DNA of 64,000 nucleotides. Source: Phialocephala subalpina (lineage: Eukaryota; Ascomycota; Leotiomycetes; Helotiales; Mollisiaceae). How positions within the stretch are numbered: position 1 is the first letter of the stretch; every line of letters starts with the position of its first letter. This document shows, piece after piece, positions 1-12,044 of this stretch. The notes beneath the pieces are model-generated. The model was given only the letters and a program-made list of their open reading frames with translations, did not search any database and was not told the DNA's origin. Location: contig FJOG01000056.1 in NCBI GenBank assembly GCA_900073065.1, positions 37,220 to 101,219 on the forward strand, given 5' to 3'. A program made the translations under genes and the position numbers.

Positions 1-2
1 AG

Positions 3-137
3 TGTAGGGGTGAGGACGATGTGGGGATCTTGGAGTTGTGGGAGACGGGTTTGAGGGATGTGGAGATTGAGAGTGATGCTTTCTTGCCGATTCAGCAACC
101 TGGTACGACAGGGATCAGAGTCAAGGCTATCATGTAA
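3..137 (+). CDS. 3' end of an unidentified gene (partial)
   Basis: An open frame enters from the left edge of the window and runs 44 codons to a TAA at 135-137. The C-terminal residues read ...GTTGIRVKAIM. The base composition and absence of stops look coding, but 44 residues are too few to name a family and I recognise none. The start and most of the gene lie outside the window. It could also be the last exon of a spliced gene. Confidence 0.4.
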   Translation, partial: CRGEDDVGILELWETGLRDVEIESDAFLPIQQPGTTGIRVKAIM

Positions 138-651
138 GCGTAATCAAGGAGAAAGGGTGTGTGCAGAATAGCCTCGGTTCATCTAACACTCGTGTGGCAT
201 CTAACTAGATCTTCAATACGTACATTTTGACAAGTCTTATTAGTTGTCATATGCTAGGTCATTCACAAAGCTAGACAAATGATCAGAGTACACTGTACGA
301 AAATGAGGCGTGAGATGGTGGTAAATTTTTGCATACAAGGGCCATGATTCATGATTCATGATTCGTTTGATACATAGCAACAATGAGGGCAATGAAATCC
401 TGGTATTCAAACAATGCAAAGCTCATCAAATGCCCGTAAGAAGTCCCATCCGGACCTCTCTTCTGAAGCACACCTAGCTTTCAAGGTGTCCCGGTCTTCT
501 CCGATGAAGCTATCTTCTGAGGTGATATTTTCTTCTGGGCCATCTCTACCCTCGTTCATTCCCGCCTCGAACTCAACCTCCCTAAAAAATTCAGTATCGA
601 CCGTTTTAGGGCGGTTCGGCCATCCAACGGCGTTTGAATCAATCACAGCAT
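138..651. other. intergenic region with short direct repeat
   Basis: This is the 3' flank between two converging genes. At about 343-366 the heptamer TGATTCA is repeated three times in tandem. The right part (407-651) has an open minus-strand frame that may be a C-terminal extension of the Gfd2-like gene next door; its reading frame differs from the annotated end of that gene. Confidence 0.5.
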
Positions 652-1332
652 TCAGTAAATCCCTTCTATTATGCTCTCCATCCTCAACCCCTGCCGAGAG
701 CAGCTTTCCAAGGCCAACTTCAGAAAGACTTTCAACGTGATGTTTGCATCATTCCCCGCATTGTGCATTCTGACATGCTTATGGTCAACCTCAAGCCATT
801 CAATGAGATCCATCAGTTCCAGGACGTATGCAGGATCTAAGTTGAAGACCTCGCGACAGAGCTCAGCTGCGTCCAGGATTGGGTTGTCGATAGTTGGATT
901 AAGTCCGAGTGGGACACACTCGAGCGTTTGCAAGTCTGATCCAATGCTATGCCCAATGAGGACAACATGGCGTGGTTCTATGATGGCTGGATCAGGGGTG
1001 CCTGTTTCGAGATCCTTGTTCAGCAGCCAAGGAACCCAGCGTTTTTCTATCCATTGCGAGGTACCGAATTTGAATTTCCGCTGTCCACTTTGGCCTTTGG
1101 CTTGCCGCATGATGTAATTATAAGTTGAAATTACTGTGCTCAAGTCGGACTTTGCAGTTGCAAGAGTGAGGTCTCTAGTGTCGAAAATTGATATCCCGAT
1201 CTTTCTGACGTCCTCCACCTCGGTATCGAGCGAGACAAAGACCGGGTCGTGGAACTCTCTGTCAAGGGAGCGTGCGTATGATGATAGACGGTCAAGAGAC
1301 TTTTCTGAGCCGTCCGATGATAGGCCGGACAA
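652..1332 (-). CDS. Gfd2/YDR514C-like C-terminal domain protein (DEDDh nuclease fold)
   Basis: The frame of about 226 codons matches the fungal Gfd2/YDR514C C-terminal domain, an RNase H-like DEDDh exonuclease fold. Visible motifs are FVSLDTEV near residues 32-39 (the D-x-E pair), GHSIGSDLQTLE in the middle, and HNAGNDANITL near the end (His and Asp of the last motif). The acidic residues expected for catalysis therefore look retained. The first codon of the open frame is TTG and no ATG lies upstream in frame, so a 5' exon is missing; a candidate begins near 1740. Just after NITLKVFLK a second frame opens and continues to 407, so either the protein ends at 652 or a one-base shift hides a longer tail. 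The substrate is unknown for this family. Confidence 0.65.
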   Translation of the reverse strand: MSGLSSDGSEKSLDRLSSYARSLDREFHDPVFVSLDTEVEDVRKIGISIFDTRDLTLATAKSDLSTVISTYNYIMRQAKGQSGQRKFKFGTSQWIEKRWVPWLLNKDLETGTPDPAIIEPRHVVLIGHSIGSDLQTLECVPLGLNPTIDNPILDAAELCREVFNLDPAYVLELMDLIEWLEVDHKHVRMHNAGNDANITLKVFLKLALESCSRQGLRMESIIEGIY

Positions 1333-2608
1333 TATCGTACAGTCTCTAGAGGGAACCGTTTGCGATCTAGGAAAAGCTTTTAGGCTCGCCTGCTGCGAGC
1401 TTCTTTAATGTATTTTGGCGGGCGGGGTCGCATTTTGAACTCGAGAAGATGTCGTGGTCGCTGAAGAAGAGAGTTTGTGGCGATTTGAGGTAGAAATTGC
1501 TGATGACGTTTTGTTGAGACAAATGGAGACAGATATCTTGATTTCAGGACAGAACTTGTGGAGACGCAATGTCTTGAAGCCCCAACAGATTTTGCGAGAA
1601 TTGTAAATAGTCGACCGAAGAGAATGATACACGCCAACGTCAAATTCGGACTGAGTCGGACCGGATCGGGCTAACCTAATTCGGAAAGCGCTGGGCTCGT
1701 GAGTAGGTACACTCCTGCCAGAACTAGTATTTGATGACATTCGGAGTCAAGCTTGGAAAGTCTTAGTAATTCATAGTTTCATAGATTCCAGCTTTGAGGA
1801 GTACCGTGATCAAAATCTCCTTCGGCACCTGACCTGAGCACGTGATATCAAAATGAAAATCTCGACCATAGCTTCTTTCCGAAACAAGAAATTATAAGAA
1901 TATTTGGAGTATTTGATACTGATGAGAGAATGCCCAGTGATGGCTGTTGCGTTGGTATTGCTGTTCACTATTTCGAATTCTAATCTTGCGGGCAAAACAC
2001 AAAACACAGAGGCACTCAGAAAGAACGGGATAACGATTGTTCCTTTTCCACTTGTCTAAGGAGGCAAAGGATCACTGCTATGGTCGGAAGTCCGGACTTA
2101 GGAAGGAGATTCTTGTTGAGATGATTGTGGGTGACAAGCTCAGAGAGAGGACGCGCTGTGAAAAAGACTTTCTACTTGAGGCTTTCCCATCAACCATCCT
2201 TCTCTCCCCCCTGCGAAGGTCGAGGCTCTCCATTGTCAATGAATATACACCCACCAGCGTGTCCGTGACAATGTGATTGAACGATCATTGCAAATAGCTT
2301 TAAAGCTTAACTTAGGACAAAGTAATGCATCACGCCCACAATTCTGCAGAATCGTTCCAGTTCTCCCTTTTTTATTGCACGTTTGAACTAGAATGCTTCA
2401 ATTTGGCATCTGTGCATCGGGCACATTCATACGACTCCTAGAATACATGGCCAGTCGTTGCGCGAGAAGTTTGTATTCGAGGCTTTGACTCCTACAAGTT
2501 CGGCACATGTTAGGCTTCAAGTCACCGATTCTCCAGGGCTAGAACCCCAAGTTTTCCAGTGCAGTCCAATGGAACTTCCGCTTCTTCCCAATCGCGCAAC
2601 GGGCACCT
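1333..2608. other. intergenic region, no gene recognised
   Basis: This is about 1.3 kb between two minus-strand genes. Only short overlapping frames without family resemblance are present. The first exon of the Gfd2-like gene probably lies in 1400-1740, where a frame starting with ATG at 1740 could donate at a GTACCT site. Nothing else is supported. Confidence 0.45.
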
Positions 2609-4321
2609 TCAGAGCCTTGACACTTCTTGCCCTACAAATTGAGTAGTACCTTTTCCAACAGCATCTCTGAAGACTTGCTCAACCTGCAACGCGAATGTCA
2701 GCGATGGAAAAGGAGGTTTCAGGATCCCATGGTGTGATTGCCTTACATTGTATTCCTGGATCCAGTTGTACTTCTTGCTCCATTTCTTGTCCACCTGAAC
2801 GTTGACCGCATCGTCGAAGCCCAAATCGACATTTTTCAGGTACTGATCAGCCTCTCCAAACTTGTCGAGAACACCATACTAGAGCACCATGCCATTAGCA
2901 TAAAGAATTTGGAATGAAGAATATCGAGGACTGGGACTGCCTACCAAGTCGCGGTAATACGGCCCTCTGACTTGGTCGAAGAGCCTCAATCCATCCTGCA
3001 GAGTCAAGTTTTGTTCATGGGCCCAGTTGACAGCTCTTGAAAGTACAAAAACATCCTCCAGGGCGAAGCCAGCACCTGATCCTGTAATCAATGTTAGCCT
3101 TGTTCAAATGCAGCTCGACGTTTACAACGTACCGAATGCTCCAGACAGTGCTGAAGAATCGCAAGTTAGCTAAAGGTCATTCAATGGATTTGGAGGAAAC
3201 TTACGATGTGAAGCATCACCAACAAGAGCTATCGAGCCATACGCAATCACGCTCTTAAGTCTGGGACCTGCGAACAAGGCATACTGTTTGATCTGTTTCG
3301 GAAGTGCCAGAACGGCCCTCACCACTGGAGAGAAGTCCTTATTTGCACCTATCAGCTCGCATCTTCTCCAGACAGACTAAATACTGACTTCAAAATGCTT
3401 TGAATTCTCCTCAATGGTAGCGTCTTGACCCCAACTGACTTTCTCCTTCTCGCTCGCTGGCTCAGGTGTCATTGTCGTGATTTCAAACTTGCTATCACCC
3501 AGTGGGCATGTGTAAAGCCAAGATTTAGGGCCGTGCCAGAATGTAACGGCGTCGGGAACACCATCGATTGTGGCGATCTCCTCGGCTGTGATTACAGTGC
3601 GATAGGAAGTTCTTCCAATATAGCTGATTCGATGATCCGGAAATGCAAAGGTTCTGACGGCCTGCGAAGTAAGTCAATATTTCGTCCTGGAAGTTTGAAT
3701 GGATAAGAGATACGTACAGATCTCACTCCGTCCGCACCAATGAGCAAATAAACTTCATCTTTAAACCCTTCTTGAAACTCCAGGAGCAGCCTCCCTGAAG
3801 GCTCCTGAGTCACGTGTACCAATTTGCTTGAAAGCCGGACGCGAGTTTCATCTACTTCTTTGAGCAGCGCAAGTTGGAGTTTTGATCGATGAGTTCTTGC
3901 GTGTAATTGCTTTTCAGGGATGTCTATTCGGGTTTAGCCATCAAATACGGGCAGGTTGGGGAATTAGAGGAGTGCGAACACACCTGGCTGAGGATGCGAA
4001 ACCAGTATTTCACCAGTCCTTCCGTTCCTTCGAAACGAAAAGTCAGTCAAATGTACTTCTACCTCGATCTTCTTGAGCTCACCGATGCTGAACTGAATGG
4101 TTATCGGCTGGTCGATAAAAGTCTTCTGCCTTCAAGTTCTTCGCTGCACCGAGCTCCTCGAACCTCCTCCACGTGCTCGGCTGTATGCTGATTCCCGCAC
4201 CAATTTCCCGAAGGCTAGTTGCTTGTTCATATAGATTCCAATCGACGAAAGGAAGTCGTGCAAATTCAATCGCAGCTCCCAAGCCGGCTGGCCCTGCTCC
4301 AATGATTGCCACCTTCAATCG
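2609..4321 (-). CDS. FAD-dependent aromatic monooxygenase (salicylate hydroxylase-like), copy 1
   Basis: This is a multi-exon flavoprotein monooxygenase of the class A, salicylate hydroxylase-like type; such enzymes hydroxylate aromatic rings using NAD(P)H and O2. Reading the minus strand: KVAIIGAGPAGLGAAIEFAR is the FAD-binding Rossmann motif, followed after an intron with a CTGAC branch site by RNGRTGE, then LIGADGVRS (GD motif), SIALVGDASH and GSGAGFALEDVFVLSRAV (second FAD motif). At least seven introns of about 45-65 bp join these segments in frame, giving about 430 residues. The ATG is not in the first exon seen; a frame stop sits just upstream of QVSRLKVAIIG, so a short 5' exon near 4500-4560 is expected. 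It is transcribed away from the Zn2Cys6 regulator. The true substrate is unknown. Confidence 0.85.
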
Positions 4322-4864
4322 AGAAACTTGCAGTTATCTGCTAGACATATTGCTTTGATGGAAGGAAATGATGAGGCATGAGCATGCTGGCAGTGTATTA
4401 AATCACTTTGAAGCACTAATAAAAACGAGTCTCCTTCAATGGTCTGATGAATGATAGAGACATTGAAATCTGATATCGCCTCATAATTGCAGCAAATCAC
4501 ATGCACTTCATGTCAACATTTTGCTATCTCGGAACGTACCCGATGTCGTCCAATGACAGTCTCTCGAACTCCTCGAAGCTAGAGTTGATCGATCAAAAGA
4601 ATTGGAGATAGCTGGGCGACGAAATAAAAGTGCAACCTCCAGATGCGGAACTTGGGTTGTTTTGGTGGGGTGCGCAAGACCCACGTTGACAATCACGTCT
4701 TTCCCGTGCCTTCTGATGCGAGTATCGGGAACCTCTAAAGCTGAAAAGATCCGAAAATGTCTTCCACCCCACTTTCCCTGTCTTCAATCTTTTGTCCGCC
4801 ATGGTGGATTGTTGCGCGAGGGGCTACGGAGCACAGATCGCGGAAAAACTCACTTGAACCGAGC
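4322..4864. promoter_or_regulatory. shared divergent promoter region (monooxygenase 1 / regulator)
   Basis: About 540 bp separate the monooxygenase read leftward from the regulator read rightward. The region probably also holds the short first exon of the monooxygenase. Divergent placement of an enzyme and a Zn2Cys6 regulator commonly reflects local control, but no operator was identified. Confidence 0.4.
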
Positions 4865-6973
4865 ATGGAGGCTCCTCAAGAAGCCAATCCACAGAAACGA
4901 AGAAAGACCACCGGGAAGCGTGATACCCCAGAGAATGGCGCAGCTGACGGTGAGAGCCTGGGGTTGCTGAGAAAGCATCGGACTCAGAACCGAGCATCAT
5001 CGGTAGGTGAACTGCTCCTCCTCTTGCCACTTGAGGGTATCTTGCTAAGTGTATACTAGGCCTGCGAGACTTGTCGTCACAAGAAAGTAAGATGTGATGA
5101 ATCATTTCCCACCTGCGCCTACTGCAAGCGCCATGGTTTTCGTTGCGAGTACCAAGTACCAAAGAAGGAGAAGTATGTTGGGAATGCCAAACCTCAGCCA
5201 CAATTGTTGACTGCGTTTTGTAGTGACGAGAAGCTGATATCACAGCTTGCCGAACGGCTCGCTCAAGTTGAGGAGAAGCTGGCAATACTGTCGGCCTCAA
5301 ATGAAAGCCGCAGCCAAGACACGATAGGTTTCGAAAGATTTGAGAAAGATTGGGGCCGTTCCTTCCATGAGGTCGCAACACCTTCCTCAGCCATCGGCAC
5401 CTACCTGAATACAGTTTTACTTTCACCTGCTGCAACGGTAGAGAAGCATTCTCCTGCGGAAACCACAACTGCCTCTATCGATAATGGGAGAGATCATGAT
5501 CGTCGACACCTGGGGACATTTGGTGATTACCAAACACAGGTGGTAGATGCTTTGCCAAAAGTTCAAAGTGGTCAATGGACACCATTCGCATGCGAAGAAT
5601 CGCGGCCACCACTTCCTAACCTTCTCAGCAACAGCGTACCAACAGAGCACTCCCATATCTTACCCCTACTGGAGCACTTTTTCGAGCACGTCCGCCCATT
5701 GTATCCGATCATCTGCGACGTAGTCACGTTGAAGATGGCATCCGAGGTAGCAGTGAGGGGTTTCCAAGACGACTTATGGTCATCTATTATCCTTATCCTG
5801 ATAGCCCTGTCTAAAGCGTACAAAACTCCACTATCGCCAGAAACTGGACTCGCAGACTTCCAACACGCGCTTGGGATTCTGAATCGACTGAGTGTTGAAT
5901 GTTCGTTGGAGTATGCTCAAGCACAAATCCTTGCCGCGCTATTCCTACTCAAGAAAGGAAGACTTCTAAACTTCTGGTCGTACCTCCATGAAGGCTGCAC
6001 TACACTCTATGCGATGATTCGAAGGTAAGAATGTGTTTAAATCCCCATGACCAATATCTAACACAAGACTTCCAGGGATGAAGAGACACGCCGCGATAGA
6101 AGTCCCGACGATATCAAAACTACATTGCGTCTCTATTGGATCATCTACAATCTTGAACGGTAATACTTTCGCAGAGCTCCGTTGTCTCTTCCAGAGCTAA
6201 CATTTTGCAGTGATTTGCACAACGAAGTATACCGCTTTCCAAGAAGTTTACTATTTCATCTAGAAGATCATCTTGCTCTACCTTTAGGATGTGATGAGCC
6301 TGATACGGCGCATCTGAAAACAGTTACTCGAACGACTTACACCTACTTCCTGGCCGAGATGTCTCTAAAAGCAATAATCTCGCGCATCCTTGAAGCACCA
6401 GATCTCAAACACTTCTCCAACAAGACTCTTTTGGGTCATATTGGGAGCTCTCCACTCATCCAAGAACTGAAGACACAAGTTGAGGCATGGGAAGTCAGTG
6501 TACCAACCTTTCTTGAATGGTCGCCCCAGCCAAGGAAAGGCGCATCCGTCCCGGCGGGCAATCGACTGAAACTCCTGTACTGGTTCGCACGCTTCTCGTT
6601 GTCTAGACCACTTATCATGCATGTCTTAGATGACCCGAGCTACAGCATTCCATTCCATGAATGGACATTCTTCCAAGATGGATTATTGGCTGGACTCAAC
6701 ATGGTGAAGGTAGCGGTATTGGAGGAACGAGACGTTGATGCCATTATGGGCAACAGGCGAGCACCGTCTAGAATCCCGTGACGGAAAGACAATTTGACAA
6801 GTTACAGGTTGATTTCTACCATTTCTGTGTTGAAATGGGCAGCTTCGAAGGGGTCCTTTGGATCTGTGAGGACTGATGATGTGCGCGAAACTTTGCGCGA
6901 TTGCATCAACATGCTGTGGGCACGGTTGGCCTGTAACTCGGAATGGATCGCCTGTCGGCTTCGAGAATTTTGA
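4865..6973 (+). CDS. Zn2Cys6 transcription factor with fungal middle homology domain
   Basis: Residues after the first intron read ACETCRHKKVRCDESFPTC followed by AYCKRHGFRC, the complete C-x2-C-x6-C-x6-C-x2-C-x6-C binuclear zinc cluster. A coiled-coil linker (KLISQLAERLAQVEEKLAIL) follows, then the long alpha-helical fungal transcription factor domain with LRLYWIIYNLER and the later RTTYTYFLAEMSLKAIISRI. Introns are visible after 4998, around 5174-5221, 6028-6076 and 6161-6211. The last exon probably begins at 6807 and ends at TGA 6971-6973, reached through a short intron that skips the TGA at 6779; that junction is weak. ATG 4865 is chosen because it leads directly into the basic region; ATG 4757 in the same frame is possible. 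It likely controls the adjacent monooxygenases and transporter. Confidence 0.85.
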
Positions 6974-7345
6974 AATTTTCGGTACTACGCTCTAGTCGAA
7001 CACCAAATTTAGCACGGAGACAGAGAGAAAAATTTTGTACACACTACAAAAGGATTCATTTTGCTGCCATCCTCTAACTTGTCCTGCCCTGATATTCGAA
7101 AAGCGCACTCCAAATTTAGCAAGCTTCACGAAAACTTCTAAATATCCTCCCCTTCCTAGCGGCATCGTTGATCAAGTAAAGCCTGGCTTCGACTCAGGTT
7201 TCACCTAACCTCTGGCGAGATTTGGCACTCTCAAGGCATGGGTTTCTCATTCATAGGGCAAAACCTCGCTGTGACGCGGGGGAGTGCGGGGTAAAACCTT
7301 CACTAAACAGCGTGAACAACCCCCTTAATTTTAGCATCCAACACC
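6974..7345. other. short convergent 3' intergenic region
   Basis: This is 370 bp between the 3' ends of the regulator and the second monooxygenase. No gene, repeat or RNA was seen. Confidence 0.5.
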
Positions 7346-8983
7346 TCAGCCTTTCGCTGCCCAGAGAGGTTCAGAGGCAAGTGTCTTGACAAACTCAGCT
7401 TCAACATCATGTTCCATCAGCCATGTGTTGTTTTTGTGACGTTCTTGAAATCTTCTGATCCACTCCGCTTTGTCGTGTGCTGCCTCTGAAATGTACGCAG
7501 CATCCAAGCCATCAAGTTGCATCTGCTGCTCAACTCGTCCTAAGAAGTGGTATCGAGTTTCGTTGTACAGTCGAAGTGCTCTAGGCACGTCATATAGACT
7601 TTGTGAAGTTTGTGAGCTTGTCACTGGATTACTGCTCGGTGGAGTATTGCTTTCCTGAAGTGAACGGAACAGTGCCCAGGCATCTCCGAAGCCCATCGTC
7701 GCACCAGCTCCATAAGCCCCTGCGGTTGCTGTCCCAAGTAAGTAGAGATCTTGAAGTTTAGAGGTTATCGTTTACGATGAGCCGCATCTCCAATGAAAGC
7801 TATTCTGTCATGTCGAACGAGTTGTTTCATCCACGGCGCCGAGTCGAGAGGATAGGCATCAACGTCCTGCATCGTGTCAAGCACTTGACCGATGATGGGA
7901 TCCCAGCTCTTGAGATTGTCAGTAACGGAAAACTCAACCAACCCTCAGGGAACTCACTGCAAAACGCTCACGAAGCCTTGAAAGGCCCTCGCTACCGGTG
8001 TTTTTTGCCCAGTAAAGAGTAGCGGCAAACTCTGGAGTCTCTTTGAAAATCGTAACCATCCCATACTGGCCAAGACCTCGAATTTGCTCACTTTAGCTTC
8101 CAACCAGGATTTTTTGTGTAGATTGTCATACCGAGTCTGGATAGAAACATCACTTCGCCATCTTTGCGCCAAGAAGAGCTATCATTGGGCAGTCCTTTGA
8201 TGTGCAAAACCTGGCTTTCCGGAAAGACCTTTCGATATGCGACTGAACCTCGATATCGAACTTCCTCAGGAAGATAAGTTCGTCTTATTTTCTGGCAGCC
8301 ATCTGGGTTAGAGAATGGAGCGGTAGCTCTGAGGCGAACTTACAGAATAAAGACCATCAGCGGCAACAAGTAGATCGAATGTCTCGGAAGAAGAATCGTC
8401 GAAAATGAGATGCACTCCATCTTCTGTTACCTGATGGCCAACAGCGTTTCGACTGTATTGGATGGCACCCCTGGGGACATTCGACAACAGAACATCGAGT
8501 AGAGGAACTCTGTGGGTGCGTCCTTGTTTAAATTTATCTGCGATGTGAGCAGACGATGGTGTGATGGCAATCACTTCTCCTGTCCTCCAATGTCTAACCA
8601 TATAAGTTCCATTGTTGTCGCCTCGATACAAGATACGCTGAATTTGCTCCAATTCCAAGAGTTTATCCAAGATAATAAGACCTGGGCTGTCAGGGATAGG
8701 ATAAAAAAAGATTCCTCATCACATACCGGAAACCTGGAGACTAATCCATGCTCCTGCTATTCGTGGACCTGGAGAGCGCTCAAAGACTGTCACCTTAACA
8801 TCTTGCAGGCGAGATAATGCAATGGCAGCAGTTGCACCAACGAGACCCGCACCTAAAATTCTATCATTGCAGCATACAATCAGTAAGGGTACTGCTTGTT
8901 GAAGCATCGATTTACACAACTTACCCCACTCTCAAAGGTCTACTAACTTTCTTGGTGCCCTTCGACAAGTTCTCACGACTCAT
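7346..8983 (-). CDS. FAD-dependent aromatic monooxygenase (salicylate hydroxylase-like), copy 2
   Basis: This is a second class A flavin monooxygenase, clearly different in sequence from the first. Starting at ATG 8983, a short first exon ends in RPLRVG and splices to AGLVGATAAIALSRLQDV, forming the GxGxxG FAD motif. Later segments are HWRTGEVIAITPSS, DLLVAADGLYS (GD motif), RIAFIGDAAH and then GAGATMGFGDAWALFRSL. The final His-rich region ends at a stop at 7346. Five or more introns are needed; one junction near 8150 is not cleanly resolved. The length is about 420 residues, normal for the family. It is divergent from the UNC93-like transporter across about 770 bp, so the two are probably co-regulated. 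Confidence 0.82.
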
Positions 8984-9748
8984 TGTCTTGGTCTGGGAAA
9001 CGTGTATGAGGTGTTGAATCCTTCACATGGAACTATCATGGAGAGAAGTCATGCAGAAATGAAGAGAATAGATCCACGAACCATGGGAGTGCCCGGGAAT
9101 ACCGAGCGGAGGTTTTGTCCCTTAGCGAACCCCTGGCCTAGTCCTCGGTTAGCGCTTCGCCGCAAGACGCCATAATACCCACAGTACACAACATGCAGTC
9201 TCGAGGCAGTTCATCCCACTTTTGCGAATCTCTTGTGAAAGCTCGAACGAAAGGAATTGTTTTGATAAAGCATTGGTAATGTTTCTGGATGGATAGTGTC
9301 AGCCTCGGCCAATCATGATTGGCCGGAGACGGAGCCTTCCGAGAATTGTAAGGGTGGTGGAGCCGCATGGCTTTGCTTGAGGACATCCGAAAGTCGATGA
9401 TCTTCCTTGAATCCGTTCTCTATAATCTAGTTCTGGGGCATCTTCGACGACTTGGTAGTCGTCTTCGGAAAATGTTCCGATACTGTCGCACCCCATTGAG
9501 AAGCACGTCAATTATGCTTGAGTATCGCCATCTAACGTTTCAATAGACCTCCATGTTCAAGTGTCAAAGCGGAGCCTGCATGCCGGCATGGCTTCTCTGG
9601 CCACACGTGGAAGATGTCTTAAAAGCCTCCTAATATCTTCGTTTCCAAACTTTCGGGTCATCATCTTTGACTTCTTTCCACTTGTCAAACATTGTACTGC
9701 TTCACTAATAAGCCACATCTCACTGAAGTTGCAAGCATCGTTGCAAAG
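8984..9748. promoter_or_regulatory. shared divergent promoter region (monooxygenase 2 / transporter)
   Basis: This is 765 bp between two divergent start codons. Weak frames occur on both strands but show no family resemblance. By position it contains both promoters. No binding site could be named. Confidence 0.4.
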
Positions 9749-11322
9749 ATGTCAGAGAAGGAAGAAAAGGTCCCTGTCCAGTGGTATCGATCCACGATAT
9801 TTTGCGCATTCCTTGTTGCTGCAACGGCTTTCACTTGTCCTGGTATCTTTGGAGCGCTGAATGGGTTTGGAGCAGGAGGAGGTGCTAGTCCTGACATCTC
9901 CAATGCTGCCAATGCAATCGTGTTTGGAATGTTAGCAGTTGGGAGTCTGTTCGTTGGCGCCATCGCAAATCGCATCACGCCGAAATGGGCACTTTTGGTG
10001 AACACCAGCCCTTTCAACCACACCAGGGTAGGACTGACAACTCAAACTTGCAGATTGGAACACTTGGGTATACACCGTACGCTGCTGGTCTGTATTGCGT
10101 TGACAAGTTTGGCACAACCTGGCTACTCCTTTTTGGGTCTGTCGTCCTAGGTATTTCCGCTTGCTTCCTGTGGGTGGCGTCAGGTGCAATTTTGCTTGGA
10201 TACACCGAAGAAAATAAGAAAGGGACAGCAAGTAAGTCAAGAAGATGGTCTTCAGAACTTCTTGCTAACCATAATGTCCAAGTGTCTATCAAATTCGCCT
10301 TCCAAAATCTTGGAGCCTCAATTGGTGGTATCATTGCACTGGCCCTCAATGCAAAGAAAAACTATCGTGGCGGAGTAACACAATCCACATACATAGCGCT
10401 CATGACCCTCATGTGCCTCGGTTTCCCATTCGCGCTTTTACTACCTACAGCAAGAAAGGTGCAGAGAACGGATGGGCGTTCAGTTGTGCTTTCAAAACAA
10501 CCGTCCTTGGCTTTCGAGTTCCGAGTTTTGAAAAGCATCTTCTCGAAAACTTGGGTTTGGGCACTGATTCCCTTCATCATTTATGCACAATGGTTCCTGT
10601 CATACCAATGGGAGTTCAACTATGCCTACTTCACAGTCAGAGCTAGAGCTTTGAACTCGTTCTTGTTCTACGTCCTCGGGCTTCTAAGTGCCTTGGGGAT
10701 GGGACAGTTATTGGATAGCGCTCGTTGGCAACGGCAGACTCGAGCCAAGATCGGATTCTTCATTGTTACGATCTTCACTGGCACCTCTTGGATTCTTGGA
10801 CAGATTGTTCAGGTTCATTATTCCAACATAGAACCAACAATCGACTGGAATGATCATTCCTACGGCCTTGGAGCTTTCGTGTTCTGTCTTTGGGGTTTCT
10901 CCGATCCGTTGTAAGTGCAGCATACTTCCACAACAGGCATGGAAACTGACCGGGAGCGCAGGGTGACAACATACATGTACTGGTTAGTTGGCAGCTTCTC
11001 TAACGACTTGAACGAGACTTCATTCTTGGCTGCGATCATGAACAGTATGGGTTCTCTTGGATCAACTTTCGGGTTCGTTGTATCTGCCAAGAAGTTCAGC
11101 TACAACGGTGCTTGTGCCCTCAATCTAGGTCTCTTCTTCATCTCGATTCCTGGCTTGGCTTGGGTCGTCTTCACCAAAGTCTCAAATACGACGCACGGGA
11201 CGAAATTGAGTGGTGGCGATTATTCCGCGGGATCTGCATCCGAAGATGGTCGAGACATCGCGACAGAGAAGTATTTTGAACCTGTCAAAGCGGGAGTTCA
11301 GAGTACCTCGACTCCATTGTGA
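9749..11322 (+). CDS. UNC93-like major facilitator membrane protein
   Basis: ATG 9749 opens MSEKEEKVPVQWYRSTIFC, followed by alternating hydrophobic helices. Characteristic family segments are FGALNGFGAGGGASPDISNA, IGTLGYTPYAAGLYCVDKFG and SIKFAFQNLGASIGG. Three introns (starting near 9992, 10231 and 10911, each with normal GT..AG ends) give about 470 residues with roughly 11-12 membrane segments, which fits the fungal UNC93-like/DUF895 MFS group. The C-terminal tail is acidic and hydrophilic. The substrate is not known for this group; next to two aromatic monooxygenases it may move their substrate or product, which is an inference from position only. Confidence 0.82.
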
Positions 11323-12044
11323 GCATGCTGGTCCGCATGAGATGAGATGAAGGATTCTCAAGTTTGGAGATTATATCGAGAACTAATTAATATCTTTTCT
11401 AATCCTCATCGCTTCACGACTTCGATCTTTTCTCGACTCAACAATTGAAAGGAGCGTGGTATGAGAAGCGGACCCCTATCTTGGCGTTGGAGGGTGATAG
11501 CGGGTGCTTAATTTTCAGGGCGGTGATCGCTAAATCTTCGGGCCCTCGATCGCCAATCTCTCGCCAATCCAGTCCCCAAACCCGCAGTACAGTATTATCG
11601 AATGAAAAGTCCTCACAGCAAGAAAAACATCGCAAATGTGCTTGATGCAGCTACTGCTACTAAGTAAGTCAACTCATAAAAAGGCGTCCATGGTTGAGAA
11701 TTTTGGAGTCAGAACAGGTGTTATAGACGAGTTATGTGAAACAATCTTCCAGAAACGAATTTGTCCTGATCCGCGGAGTAGGACTGAAGTTTCGTACAAG
11801 CAAAAGATCATGGGGTGAAAAAATAGATGATAACCATTGACAAGCCTGAAAACAATTAAGAAAAAAAAGACAATCTATTATCATAATCGAAGTCAAATTT
11901 GAAAAAGAAGACTGAACTGCAAAGCTCAATATATCAGAATAGTTTATGTGCAGATGTCCACTCACGCAATGCAATGCCAGTCCATCCCATTCCATCGAAC
12001 TCGATCAAACATTTTCGTTCCTCCGTATCTCGTCTTCCTTGCTC
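11323..12044. other. intergenic region, no gene recognised
   Basis: This is the 3' flank of the transporter and of the broken minus-strand gene. Short frames only; nothing was recognised. Confidence 0.5.

Noticed and set aside
4824..5468. 214-codon minus-strand frame over the Zn2Cys6 regulator
   Set aside because: It is antisense to the zinc-cluster exons, which are clearly coding on the plus strand.
2609..11322. Canonical secondary-metabolite gene cluster
   Set aside because: No polyketide synthase, non-ribosomal synthetase, terpene cyclase or P450 is visible in the window.
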